Shown one piece after another: positions 24,290 through 32,741 of a DNA stretch of 64,000 nt. Source of the DNA: Mesoflavibacter zeaxanthinifaciens DSM 18436 (GTDB lineage: Bacteria > Bacteroidota > Bacteroidia > Flavobacteriales > Flavobacteriaceae). The notes below the pieces were generated by a model. That model ran no database searches. It was not told where the DNA came from and was given only the letters and a program-made list of their open reading frames with translations. Both the position numbers and the translations under genes were made by a program. The DNA lies in the NCBI RefSeq assembly GCF_000422365.1, contig NZ_AULQ01000005.1, forward strand, positions 274,189 to 338,188, given 5' to 3'. Numbering within the stretch: the stretch's first letter is position 1; each line of letters starts with the position of its first letter.

Positions 24290-27200
24290 TTAAGCTTCAA
24301 TTGTTTCTACTTCTGGTTTACGCGATACTTTTTCTTGTAACCATTGGAAAAAGATGAATAAAATTGGAATAACAAATACACCTAAAATGGTTCCTATTAA
24401 CATACCACCAGCTGCACCTGTACCAATAGAATTGTTTCCTTCGGCACCAACACCTTTGGCTAATACAAGTGGCATTAACCCAAGTATAAAGGCAAAAGAT
24501 GTCATTAAAATTGGTCGTAAACGTGCTTTGGCACCATGGATAGCTGCATCTACTATACCTTCGCCTTGTTTACGTCGTTGCAATGCAAACTCAACAATAA
24601 GTATGGCGTTTTTAGCCAACAGACCAACCAGCATTATCAATGCAATTTGGAAGTAAATGTTGTTTTCTAATCCAAAGAATTTTGTACTTATATACGCACC
24701 AAATACACCAAATGGCAGCGATAATAACACCGAAAATGGTAAAATATAACTCTCGTACTGAGCACTTAATAAGAAATACACAAACAGAATACTTAAGATG
24801 AAAATAAACGTGGTTTGGTTACCTGCATTTACTTCTTCTCGTGTTAAACCAGAATAGGCAACGGTGTAATTACTTGGCAATTTTGCCACTTCTTCTTCAA
24901 TAACTCTAATGGCATCACCAGTACTAAATCCTGGATTGGTTGCACCTGTAATATTTGTTGAATTAAATAGGTTGAAACGTGTTACCGATTGCGGACCATA
25001 CACACGTTTTAAGGTTACAAACTGTGTAATTGGCGTCATTTCACCAGAACTCGTTCTCACATACATACTGTTTAGGTCGTTTTCATCTGCTCGATCTTCT
25101 GGTAAGGACTGAATGTATACACGATACTGTTTACCAAATCGGCTAAAATCTGAGGCGTAAATTCCACCTATATAACCTTGAAGCGTCCCGAAAATGCTGT
25201 TAACAGCCACACCTTTTTCTTTCGCTAAAGGCACATTAACTTCCATTTCGTACTGTGGATAATTAGTATTGAATGCCGATTGCGCATACTGAATTTCTGG
25301 ATGACTCATTAAGGCTGCTGCAAACTCTTTATTTGCTTTATCTAAATCGGTAAATTCACCACCAAATTTGTCTAATAAATTCACCTCAAAACCAGCTGAG
25401 TTACCAAAACCACGAATACTTGGTGGCGAGAAGAAAATAATTTTTGCTTCAGGAATGGTAGCTGCAATACCAAATAATTTTCCGGTTATGGCTTGTGCAG
25501 ATAAGGCTTCAGATTCTCTTTCAGACCAATCGTCTAACTTCACGAAACCAATACCAAAGTTACTACCAGCACCACTAATTAAACTTCGTCCTTTAATAAA
25601 ACTGGCGTCTGTTACACCATCAAGGTCTTTAATTTTTGCGTATAATTCTTTAGTTACTGCTTCGGTACGATCTAATGATGCACCTGCAGGTAATTCTATG
25701 TTAGCGAAAATAATTCCTCTATCTTCATTTGGTACAAATCCTGTTGGCGTTGTTGTTGCAGCCCAATAAATACCTACACCAGCAATGATTAATAGCATTA
25801 CTGATACAAACTTATTTTTATATAAAAACTGTAATGACTTACCGTATTTATTTACCGTTGCATCAAATCCTCTGTTAAATACAGTATAGAATTTTTGAAG
25901 TGCATTTTTTCCTTTTAACTCTTCATCGTCTTTATGTTCTTTTAATAACAATGCACACAAAGCCGGACTTAAGGTTAAGGCGTTTACTGCCGAAATTAAA
26001 ATGGCAATAATTAAGGTTACGCCAAACTGCTCATAAAACACACCTGTTGGACCAGTTACAAAAGTTACCGGAATAAATACCGCTGCCATTACCAGCGTAA
26101 TAGAAATAATAGCACCCGAAATTTCACTCATAGCCTTTAAGGTGGCGCTTTTTGGTTTTTTCTCACCTTCATCCATTTTGGCGTGTACGGCTTCTACCAC
26201 AACAATAGCATCATCTACCACAATACCAATTGCCAGTACTAATGCGAAAAGCGTTAATAGGTTTATGGAATAGCCAAAAACATTTAAGAAAAAGAAGGTA
26301 CCAATAATAGAAACCGGTACTGCAATTGCAGGAATTAATGTAGAACGGAAATCTTGCAAGAAGATAAACACCACTAAGAACACCAGTAAAAAGGCTTCTA
26401 AAAGTGTGCTAATTACCTTGTCTATAGATGCGTTTAAGAATAAACTTGTGTCGTAAGGCACAAAGAAGTTTAAGCCTTCAGGCAAACCTTGTTCTACATC
26501 GTCTAAAGTGGTTTTTATGTTTTCAATAATTTCGGCAGCGTTAGATCCTTTGGTTTGGAAAATTCCCATAAATACCGCTGGATGTCCTAAACTTGTAGCA
26601 TTAGATGAATAGGATTGCGCATCTAACTCGATATCTGCGACATCTTTCAATCGTAAATATTCGCCATTTCCTAAAGCTTTAATTACGATGTCTGCATACT
26701 GTCCTTCTTCTTTAAATCGTCCGCTATACTTTAAAATATAAGAGAACGATTCACCATTATTTTCACCTAAAGAACCAGCTGCAGCTTCTAAATTCTGCTC
26801 GTTTAAAGCAGCTGTAATATCTGATGGAATTAAATTATATGCTGCTAATTTTTCAGGTTTTAACCAAACACGCATTGCGTAATCTTGTTGTGAAAATACA
26901 GATACATCACCAACACCTTTAATACGCTGCATAGCAGGAATTACGTTTATTTTTAAGTAATTCTGAATAAAAGTAGCATCATAATCTTCACTATCGGAGT
27001 ACATAGCAATAAACATTAATGCACTAGTTTCTTGCTTTTGCGTTACAATACCAGTTTGAATAACTTCTGAAGGTAACAACGGATTTGCACGTGCTACACG
27101 GTTTTGTACGTTTACCGCAGCGATATCGGCATCCATAGTTTGGTCGAAATACACAGTAATTTCGGCAGTACCATTATTTGATGCTGTAGAAGTAATGTAC

Positions 27201-27427
27201 GTCATACCTTCTACACCATTAATTTGCTCTTCAATAGGTACAATTACACTCTCTAAAACAGTCTCTGCGTTTGCACCTGTATAGTTAGCCGTAACTTTAA
27301 TAGTTGGCGGCGCAATATCTGGGTATTCCTCTATAGGTAAGGATGTTATACTGATAACACCTAGTATAACTATGATAATAGAGATTACTGTTGAAAGCAC
27401 TGGTCTTTCAATAAATGTTTTTAACAT
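24290..27427 (-). CDS. RND efflux pump inner-membrane permease, AcrB/HAE1 type
   Basis: 1045 residues, the normal AcrB length. Starts MLKTFIERPVLSTVISIIIVILG; the proton-relay Asp pair in IGIVVDDAIVVVEA (about 403-416), the two large periplasmic loops and twelve membrane segments are all present. Proton-driven trimer that exports hydrophobic drugs, dyes, bile salts or similar. Between adaptor (28 bases upstream) and outer-membrane factor, forming a complete AcrAB-TolC-like set. Confidence 0.96.
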   Translation of the reverse strand: MLKTFIERPVLSTVISIIIVILGVISITSLPIEEYPDIAPPTIKVTANYTGANAETVLESVIVPIEEQINGVEGMTYITSTASNNGTAEITVYFDQTMDADIAAVNVQNRVARANPLLPSEVIQTGIVTQKQETSALMFIAMYSDSEDYDATFIQNYLKINVIPAMQRIKGVGDVSVFSQQDYAMRVWLKPEKLAAYNLIPSDITAALNEQNLEAAAGSLGENNGESFSYILKYSGRFKEEGQYADIVIKALGNGEYLRLKDVADIELDAQSYSSNATSLGHPAVFMGIFQTKGSNAAEIIENIKTTLDDVEQGLPEGLNFFVPYDTSLFLNASIDKVISTLLEAFLLVFLVVFIFLQDFRSTLIPAIAVPVSIIGTFFFLNVFGYSINLLTLFALVLAIGIVVDDAIVVVEAVHAKMDEGEKKPKSATLKAMSEISGAIISITLVMAAVFIPVTFVTGPTGVFYEQFGVTLIIAILISAVNALTLSPALCALLLKEHKDDEELKGKNALQKFYTVFNRGFDATVNKYGKSLQFLYKNKFVSVMLLIIAGVGIYWAATTTPTGFVPNEDRGIIFANIELPAGASLDRTEAVTKELYAKIKDLDGVTDASFIKGRSLISGAGSNFGIGFVKLDDWSERESEALSAQAITGKLFGIAATIPEAKIIFFSPPSIRGFGNSAGFEVNLLDKFGGEFTDLDKANKEFAAALMSHPEIQYAQSAFNTNYPQYEMEVNVPLAKEKGVAVNSIFGTLQGYIGGIYASDFSRFGKQYRVYIQSLPEDRADENDLNSMYVRTSSGEMTPITQFVTLKRVYGPQSVTRFNLFNSTNITGATNPGFSTGDAIRVIEEEVAKLPSNYTVAYSGLTREEVNAGNQTTFIFILSILFVYFLLSAQYESYILPFSVLLSLPFGVFGAYISTKFFGLENNIYFQIALIMLVGLLAKNAILIVEFALQRRKQGEGIVDAAIHGAKARLRPILMTSFAFILGLMPLVLAKGVGAEGNNSIGTGAAGGMLIGTILGVFVIPILFIFFQWLQEKVSRKPEVETIEA

Positions 27428-27454
27428 AACTAATAAATATGTTTAAGGGATAAT

Positions 27455-28594
27455 TTAGTTTTTAAATAAAGTAGCTACTTTTTTTGTGGCTTCGTTAAAC
27501 GGAATTTCTTGTGGTGCAATTGGCATACCGTCCCGTAATTTTGAAACACCAGAAGCTACAATTTTTGTACTAGCATCTATACCCGATTTTACCACGTAAA
27601 GATTATCTACTTTAGCTTCAACTTCAATGATTTTACTGCTTACTTTATTGTCTTCACCCAAGGTATAAATCATCACTTTACCTTGCTGTTCAAAGGTTGA
27701 CGATTGTGGTACAACTACTGCATTTTCGTAAGTTGAAGGAATACGTATTTTACCACTGTTTCCGTTTGTTAAAAGTTCATTTGGATTATCAAAAGCTGCT
27801 CTTACTTTAATGGTACCAGTTGTTTCACTAATTTGACCAGTACTGGTTTGAATACGCCCTTTTTCAGAATAGATATCGCCATTAGCCAATACTAAACTAA
27901 CGTCTGGCGAATTTTTAATACGCTCAGCTTTTGTTTGACCTTTCATTCGTTTTAAATGGTCTATGTATTGCGCTTCGTTTAAAGTAAAAAACGCATACAC
28001 TTGACTAATATCACTAACCGTCGTTAATGGTGTTGCATCAGCAGCGCTTACTAAAGCACCTTCTCTAAAATTAATAGAACCTACGTAACCATCAACTGGA
28101 CTTTTTACCGTTGCATAACCAATATTGGCAGCAATACTACTGTAAGCTGCTTTGGCTTGTGCTAAATTGGCTTTAGCAGTTTCTAATTGTACTGGACTAA
28201 TAATATTTTTTTCTACTAAAGGTTTTAACTTATCAACCTCAACTTGAGCTACATTAACTTGTGCTTTTGCCGCTTCTGCATCTTGACTTAACGATTGCGT
28301 TTCTAATCTAAAAAGTGGTTGACCTTTGCGTACTCTAGCACCTTCGTCTACTAGTACTTTTTGAATATATCCTGAAGTTTTTGCACGCACATCACTGTTT
28401 ACAATACCTTCTATATTTACAGGATATTCGTTATAGCCTTCTACCGTTTGGGTTTGAATTTGCGTTACCGGAAATGGTAAGGCTTGCTGTTGTTGCGCTG
28501 CAGCTGCTTGCGCATTGTCTTTATTACCACAGCTAACCACGACTAGAAACACACTAGCTATGGTTAATATTGAAATTAATTTATTTGTTGTCAT
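27455..28594 (-). CDS. RND efflux periplasmic adaptor (membrane fusion protein)
   Basis: 379 residues. Lipobox VVVSC with Cys22, so anchored to the inner membrane. Lipoyl/barrel-sandwich halves (EGIVNSDVRAKTSGYIQKVLVDEGARVRKGQPLFRL and VKSPVDGYVGSINFREGALV) flank an alpha hairpin (about 105-150), followed by beta-barrel and membrane-proximal domains. AcrA family. Starts 4 bases after the regulator stop, in the same operon as the pump. Confidence 0.94.
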   Translation of the reverse strand: MTTNKLISILTIASVFLVVVSCGNKDNAQAAAAQQQQALPFPVTQIQTQTVEGYNEYPVNIEGIVNSDVRAKTSGYIQKVLVDEGARVRKGQPLFRLETQSLSQDAEAAKAQVNVAQVEVDKLKPLVEKNIISPVQLETAKANLAQAKAAYSSIAANIGYATVKSPVDGYVGSINFREGALVSAADATPLTTVSDISQVYAFFTLNEAQYIDHLKRMKGQTKAERIKNSPDVSLVLANGDIYSEKGRIQTSTGQISETTGTIKVRAAFDNPNELLTNGNSGKIRIPSTYENAVVVPQSSTFEQQGKVMIYTLGEDNKVSSKIIEVEAKVDNLYVVKSGIDASTKIVASGVSKLRDGMPIAPQEIPFNEATKKVATLFKN

Positions 28595-28598
28595 TATT

Positions 28599-29099
28599 TT
28601 AAAGGTTGAATTTATTTTTAATTAGGTTTTCTTTTAAGTTTTCTATTGAAGCCGAAGCATCTTCTACAAATCGCAAATAATCGTTATGAAAGGTTAAATC
28701 GAATTTTTCTTCTTCATCTGTAATATGCTCGTTAATGGTTTCTTTGTAAGCTTTCATTTCTTTATGAAGTGCCGCCACTTCTTCCCATTCTTTTATCATT
28801 TCATTAATATGATGTAAAACAGAATCTTTATTAATGATGAAATACTTTTTACGGTCACCAGTTTTGGTGAAGTATTCTAATTTCTTTAAATCTTGTAAGT
28901 GGTTTAAATGCGTAGAAATTGTGCTTTTACTAGCTTGAAGTACAGTAACCATTTCATCAAACGTAGTACCGCGCTTACCAGTTAAAATCACGTACGCCAT
29001 AATGCGCGCAGCAACAGGCGCTAGGTTTTCTCTACCTTCTAAATGCACACCAAGTTTTTCAACCAGTGCCATTTTTTTGCTACATATATCTTTCGTCAT
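28599..29099 (-). CDS. GbsR/MarR-family transcriptional regulator
   Basis: 166 residues. A winged helix-turn-helix (about 35-85: TTFDEMVTVLQASKSTISTHLNHLQDLKKLEYFTKTGDRKKYF) followed by a long helical C-terminal dimerisation region; this is the GbsR-type subgroup. As first gene of the RND efflux operon, immediately downstream of a perfect inverted repeat that overlaps the promoter, it very probably represses its own operon and is released by a pump substrate. Confidence 0.9.
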   Translation of the reverse strand: MTKDICSKKMALVEKLGVHLEGRENLAPVAARIMAYVILTGKRGTTFDEMVTVLQASKSTISTHLNHLQDLKKLEYFTKTGDRKKYFIINKDSVLHHINEMIKEWEEVAALHKEMKAYKETINEHITDEEEKFDLTFHNDYLRFVEDASASIENLKENLIKNKFNL

Positions 29100-29123
29100 A
29101 AATTATTTTAAAAAATTATGCTG

Positions 29124-29131
29124 CAAAAATA
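29124..29131 (-). promoter_or_regulatory. -7 box of the efflux operon promoter
   Basis: On the minus strand TATTTTTG fits TAnnTTTG, 24 bases upstream of the regulator start codon. Confidence 0.6.
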
Positions 29132-29137
29132 CATCAG

Positions 29138-29155
29138 GTTCGGAACAAACCGAAC
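29138..29155. promoter_or_regulatory. Probable operator of the GbsR/MarR regulator
   Basis: GTTCGG-AACAAA-CCGAAC is a perfect 6-base-pair inverted repeat, GC-rich in an AT-rich region, and lies 6 bases upstream of the -7 box between the -7 and -33 positions. Binding there would block polymerase. The assignment to the adjacent regulator is inference from position. Confidence 0.65.
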
Positions 29156-29183
29156 TAAACGAAGTTAATTTGTTGTTAAATAA

Positions 29184-29222
29184 AAAAGGCTAATATGTAA
29201 ATTTCTTAACATATTAGCCTTT
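29184..29222. terminator. Hairpin terminator after pheS-side / upstream of efflux operon
   Basis: AAAGGCTAATATG pairs with CATATTAGCCTTT around a 12-base loop, with flanking A and T stretches. It most likely ends the minus-strand pheS transcript (stop at 29246). Confidence 0.
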
Positions 29223-29245
29223 AACTATAATTCGTTGTTAATTTA

Positions 29246-30265
29246 TTATAAAGCCGATTTGAATTGCTCTAAGAATCGTACATCGTTTTCGCTTAATAAT
29301 CTAATATCTCCTATTTGATGTAATAACATTGCTATACGGTCTATACCAACTCCAAATGCAAAACCAGAGTATTCTTCTGGATCTATTTTACAATTGGATA
29401 ATACATTTGGATCTACCATACCACAACCACCAATTTCTAACCAACCTGTTCCTTTGGTTATTTTGTAATCGGTTTCGGTTTCTAATCCCCAATATACATC
29501 AATTTCTGCGCTAGGCTCTGTAAACGGGAAGTAAGATGGACGAAGTCTTATTTTAGACTTTCCAAACAACTCGGTTGTAAAATATTGAAGCGTTTGTTTT
29601 AAATCAGCAAAACTTACATCTTTATCTATGTATAATCCTTCTACCTGATGAAAAAAACAATGCGAACGTGCAGAAATAGCTTCGTTACGATATACTCTAC
29701 CTGGTGATATTGTACGTATTGGTGGTTGATTATTTTCCATGTAACGTACCTGTACAGAACTGGTATGTGTACGTAATAAAATATCTGGATTAGTTTGCAC
29801 AAAAAACGTGTCCTGCATATCTCTTGCTGGATGATATTCTGGTAGGTTTAATGCTGTAAAGTTATGCCAATCGTCTTCTATTTCTGGTCCTTCACTAACG
29901 TTAAAACCGATATTAGAAAAGATATCTATTATTTGATTTTTTACTATTGAAATTGGATGACGAGAACCAATAATTAATGGTTCGCCTGGTCTTGATAAAT
30001 CACCAGATATGCTTGTTTCTGGAGCATTATTATCTAGCTCTTCTTTTAGCTGGTTTACTTTGTCTTGAGCCGTTTGTTTTAGTTTGTTTATGGCTTGTCC
30101 AAACTCTTTCTTTTGGTCGTTAGCTACGTTTTTAAACTCGGCAAAGTATTGTTTTACTAATCCTTTTTGTCCTAAAAGTTTAATACGGTATGCTTCTACC
30201 TCTTCTTTGGTTTGCGCTTTAAACGCTTCTGCTTCGGCTATAAGTTCTTTAATCTTATCTATCAT
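29246..30265 (-). CDS. pheS: Phenylalanyl-tRNA synthetase alpha subunit
   Basis: Charges tRNA-Phe with phenylalanine together with PheT (not in the window). 339 residues, normal length. N-terminal coiled coil (about 1-85), then the class II catalytic core: motif 2 region YRNEAISARSHCFFHQVEGL (about 192-211), FTEPSAEIDVYW and GCGMVDPNVL, with motif 3 in GFAFGVGIDRIAML. Starts from an ATG at 30263-30265. The gene is followed by a hairpin. Confidence 0.96.
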   Translation of the reverse strand: MIDKIKELIAEAEAFKAQTKEEVEAYRIKLLGQKGLVKQYFAEFKNVANDQKKEFGQAINKLKQTAQDKVNQLKEELDNNAPETSISGDLSRPGEPLIIGSRHPISIVKNQIIDIFSNIGFNVSEGPEIEDDWHNFTALNLPEYHPARDMQDTFFVQTNPDILLRTHTSSVQVRYMENNQPPIRTISPGRVYRNEAISARSHCFFHQVEGLYIDKDVSFADLKQTLQYFTTELFGKSKIRLRPSYFPFTEPSAEIDVYWGLETETDYKITKGTGWLEIGGCGMVDPNVLSNCKIDPEEYSGFAFGVGIDRIAMLLHQIGDIRLLSENDVRFLEQFKSAL

Positions 30266-30347
30266 GACATCATAAAATAAAGGGCAAATTTACTATTTTT
30301 TATGGTTTACACCTTACTTAGTGTAAGCTTTTTGTTGGCGGATTGAC

Positions 30348-30422
30348 GCGTTAAGGATGGAGCAATTGTTGGAGCACATCTTTGATTGCGACTTGCGAGA
30401 GCCTGACCCGATAGGGTAACGC
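30348..30422. repeat. GC-rich structured intergenic element
   Basis: About 75 bases whose ends pair (GCGTTA at 30348-30353, TAACGC at 30417-30422), with an inner hairpin ACCC-GATA-GGGT at 30406-30417 and a second self-complementary part around GCGACTTGCGAGAG. It is clearly more GC-rich than the flanks. From memory, stretches like GAGCCTGACCCGATAGGGTAACGC occur widely between genes in Flavobacteriaceae, so this is probably a copy of a dispersed element, function unknown. Confidence 0.5.
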
Positions 30423-30430
30423 TGTAATAA

Positions 30431-30787
30431 TTATTGTATATAGTTGGTTTCTAAAAAGTAGTTTACTATGGCTTCTTTCATTAAAATAGACTGTTCTCCT
30501 GCTTTTAGTGTTGGTAATTGCTCTTTTATTTTATAGTGTGGCCAACCATCTTCATCAACAAAATCAAACTCATAATAGCCGTAAGGTTCTAGTAGTTTGC
30601 ATATGGCTATGTGCATTAAATCTAATTTGTGATCTTTTTTAAATCTGCGATGTAATTGTCCCAACTCTTGCACACCAATTAAGTAGATTATTGCGTCTAA
30701 ATCTAAGGTGTCTCCATCTGCAAATTGATTAGACAATTTGGTTACTATCTCTTCCCAGCGTTGTTTTAATTGTTCGTCTCTAGACAT
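30431..30787 (-). CDS. Conserved hypothetical cytoplasmic protein
   Basis: 118 residues, no signal or membrane segment. Helical, with a well-formed core YLIGVQELGQLHRRFKKDHKLDLMHIAICKLLEPYGYYEFDF (41-82) and a C-terminal KAGEQSILMKEAIVNYFLE. I recall near-identical proteins across flavobacteria with no assigned role. Divergent from cvpA; their two TAnnTTTG boxes lie almost back to back. Confidence 0.7.
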   Translation of the reverse strand: MSRDEQLKQRWEEIVTKLSNQFADGDTLDLDAIIYLIGVQELGQLHRRFKKDHKLDLMHIAICKLLEPYGYYEFDFVDEDGWPHYKIKEQLPTLKAGEQSILMKEAIVNYFLETNYIQ

Positions 30788-30803
30788 AATTTTATTAAAG
30801 TTG

Positions 30804-30811
30804 CAAAGTTA
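30804..30811 (-). promoter_or_regulatory. -7 box for the minus-strand hypothetical gene
   Basis: TAACTTTG on the minus strand, 16 bases before the start codon at 30787. It lies only 3 bases from the opposite-strand box of cvpA, so the two promoters probably compete. Confidence 0.5.
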
Positions 30812-30814
30812 GTT

Positions 30815-30822
30815 TATATTTG
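30815..30822 (+). promoter_or_regulatory. -7 box for cvpA
   Basis: TATATTTG, 17 bases before the cvpA start codon; exact consensus. Confidence 0.55.
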
Positions 30823-30839
30823 TTGAAATTGTAAACTTT

Positions 30840-31391
30840 ATGGCGGTTATAGATATTGTTTTAGGTGCGTTAATTTTGTTTGGTTTAATACGCGGATTGT
30901 TTAAAGGTCTTTTTGTTGAATTAGCTTCTATTATTGCTCTTGTTGGTGGTGTTTACGGTGCTATACATTTTAGTTATTTTGTAGCTAATTTTTTAGAGAA
31001 TAAGACCGAATGGGACGAGAAAACTATTAATATTACTGCTTTTGCTATAACTTTTGTTGTTATTATTTTACTAATTAGTTTGGCTGGTAAAGCGCTTACC
31101 AAATTAGCAGATTTTGCCTCTTTAGGTATTTTAAACAAACTTTTAGGTGCTGTTTTTGGTGCTTTAAAAATTGGATTGATTTTAAGTGTGTTACTTATTG
31201 TTTTTGATAAAATGAATAACACGATTACGTTTGTTGATGAAGAGAATATTGAAGATTCTTTACTTTACAAACCTGTTAAGGGTTTGGCACCAATGATTTT
31301 TCCTAGTATTATTAAGTCTGGAGATGAAACTTTAGAAGAAGATAATGATATTATAGATCCTGCTGAAGAGACTAACGACGTGCAAGCTTAA
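30840..31391 (+). CDS. CvpA-family membrane protein
   Basis: 183 residues with four membrane segments in the first 130 residues (starting AVIDIVLGALILFGLIRGLFKGLFVELAS), the standard colicin V production/CvpA layout, then an acidic cytoplasmic or periplasmic tail. CvpA proteins affect envelope stress tolerance and purine-linked phenotypes in other bacteria; molecular function is unsettled. Single gene, convergent with the DUF2490 gene 24 bases away without an obvious terminator. Confidence 0.88.
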   Translation: MAVIDIVLGALILFGLIRGLFKGLFVELASIIALVGGVYGAIHFSYFVANFLENKTEWDEKTINITAFAITFVVIILLISLAGKALTKLADFASLGILNKLLGAVFGALKIGLILSVLLIVFDKMNNTITFVDEENIEDSLLYKPVKGLAPMIFPSIIKSGDETLEEDNDIIDPAEETNDVQA

Positions 31392-31415
31392 GTACCATTA
31401 CCTTCTTATTGTAAT

Positions 31416-32081
31416 TTAAAAGTTAATAAAGGCTATCATGTTTATTTGGTCTCTGGATCCTGAACTGAATATTTGATTCATCCAACCTAGCTCAAATTTT
31501 ATAGCTTTATTTAGTTTATATCCTGTACCAAAATATATCCTGTTACGATCAAACAAATCATTTTCGGTATTAATAAACAGCTCGTTATAACTTGATAAAT
31601 ACCATGTTTTGTCTTCTAAATTTTTATGATTTAATGGATAATTTAGAGATAGAAAGTATCTTAATCGCATTTTAAAATCGTCTTCTACAAAACGTTGTTC
31701 AAATCTATAACGGTGTGTTATATTTAATCTGTTTTGATGTTGTTTTGTTATAAACTGCTGAAAAATTCTATGTTCGTTTACATTAATTTTATCGTCTGTT
31801 TGACCTATGTAATTTTCAGATTTTATATAACCGTAACCTAATAGTAGATTGTTGTTATTTTCGGTTAGATTGTATCCTATTCCTGTTCTTAACAGTAGTT
31901 GTTCTAGATCGCCTATAGCATCATAATTACGGTATTGGACTTCGGCATGTAAATTCCATTTGCTATTAAATTGTTTGTTACCAAAAACGATTAACCAATT
32001 ACCTACATCGTTATTTTGAGCTATCCCTAAAAAAGGCAGCATTACTAAAACTAGTAATGCTGCAAATGTGTTATTTTTCAT
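31416..32081 (-). CDS. DUF2490 outer-membrane-barrel-like protein
   Basis: 221 residues from the ATG at 32079-32081, chosen because the signal peptide (MKNNTFAALLVLVMLPFLGIAQ) begins there; the frame extends to 32111 but would overlap the carbonic anhydrase gene. The mature protein is a run of amphipathic beta strands ending KFELGWMNQIF..INMIAFINF, i.e. a probable 10-12-stranded outer-membrane barrel of the DUF2490 family. Seven bases after the carbonic anhydrase, so co-transcribed with the anion transporter; possibly a porin for the substrate. Confidence 0.78.
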   Translation of the reverse strand: MKNNTFAALLVLVMLPFLGIAQNNDVGNWLIVFGNKQFNSKWNLHAEVQYRNYDAIGDLEQLLLRTGIGYNLTENNNNLLLGYGYIKSENYIGQTDDKINVNEHRIFQQFITKQHQNRLNITHRYRFEQRFVEDDFKMRLRYFLSLNYPLNHKNLEDKTWYLSSYNELFINTENDLFDRNRIYFGTGYKLNKAIKFELGWMNQIFSSGSRDQINMIAFINF

Positions 32082-32088
32082 GTTAATC

Positions 32089-32718
32089 TTATTCGTAAAA
32101 CTGTACGTCACCTGTATTAATATCGTACATAGCGCCTATAATTTTAATCTCACCATTTTTTTCCATTTCAGAAAGTATTGGACTTTCTGCATGGATGCGA
32201 TCTATTGTAAGTTCTACGTTTTTCTTTGATACTTCATCTACAAATTCTAAGTTTTTAGAGTTTCTTAAACTCTCATCCTTTGGCTCTGAAACTGCATTTA
32301 CAGCTGGTGTTATTTTCTGGATTAACTTGGTTAGATTACCCATTTCGGCATGATCACATGCACCTTTTACTGCACCACAACTTGTGTGACCTAATACTAC
32401 AATTAGTTTTGTTCCTGCTAATTTGCAAGCAAACTCCATGCTTCCTAAGATATCTTCGTTTACAAAGTTACCTGCAATACGTACGCTAAAAATATCTCCT
32501 AATCCTTGATCAAAAACAAGCTCGGCAGATACACGAGAATCGATACAACTTAATATTGTTGCGAACGGAAATTGTCCTTCGCTTGTATCATTAACTTGCT
32601 CTAATAAATTACGATTTGCTTTTAAGTTTTGCTGAAATCTTTGATTCCCTTCTTTTAAAAACTGTAATGACTTTTCTGGAGTCATTGTAGCTTGTGTTTC
32701 TTTAGTATGTGCTTTCAT
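32089..32718 (-). CDS. Beta-class carbonic anhydrase
   Basis: Interconverts CO2 and bicarbonate. 209 residues. Zinc ligands C58 (CIDSR), H111 and C114 (HTSC) and the Asp60-Arg62 dyad are intact. No signal peptide, so cytoplasmic. It lies 23 bases downstream of a SulP-family transporter, a pairing that suggests bicarbonate import followed by conversion to CO2, or the reverse. Confidence 0.94.
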   Translation of the reverse strand: MKAHTKETQATMTPEKSLQFLKEGNQRFQQNLKANRNLLEQVNDTSEGQFPFATILSCIDSRVSAELVFDQGLGDIFSVRIAGNFVNEDILGSMEFACKLAGTKLIVVLGHTSCGAVKGACDHAEMGNLTKLIQKITPAVNAVSEPKDESLRNSKNLEFVDEVSKKNVELTIDRIHAESPILSEMEKNGEIKIIGAMYDINTGDVQFYE

Positions 32719-32741
32719 AGTATCTTCTATTGTGTTGTTTG

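Noticed and set aside
29184..29222. Assignment of the hairpin feature to the efflux operon leader; the terminator entry at this position is given confidence 0.0 in error.
   Set aside because: The hairpin itself is well formed and lies upstream of the efflux promoter, so it is not in the efflux leader. It is also upstream in coordinates of, and 24 bases past the stop of, the minus-strand pheS gene, so it is best read as the pheS terminator with true confidence about 0.8.
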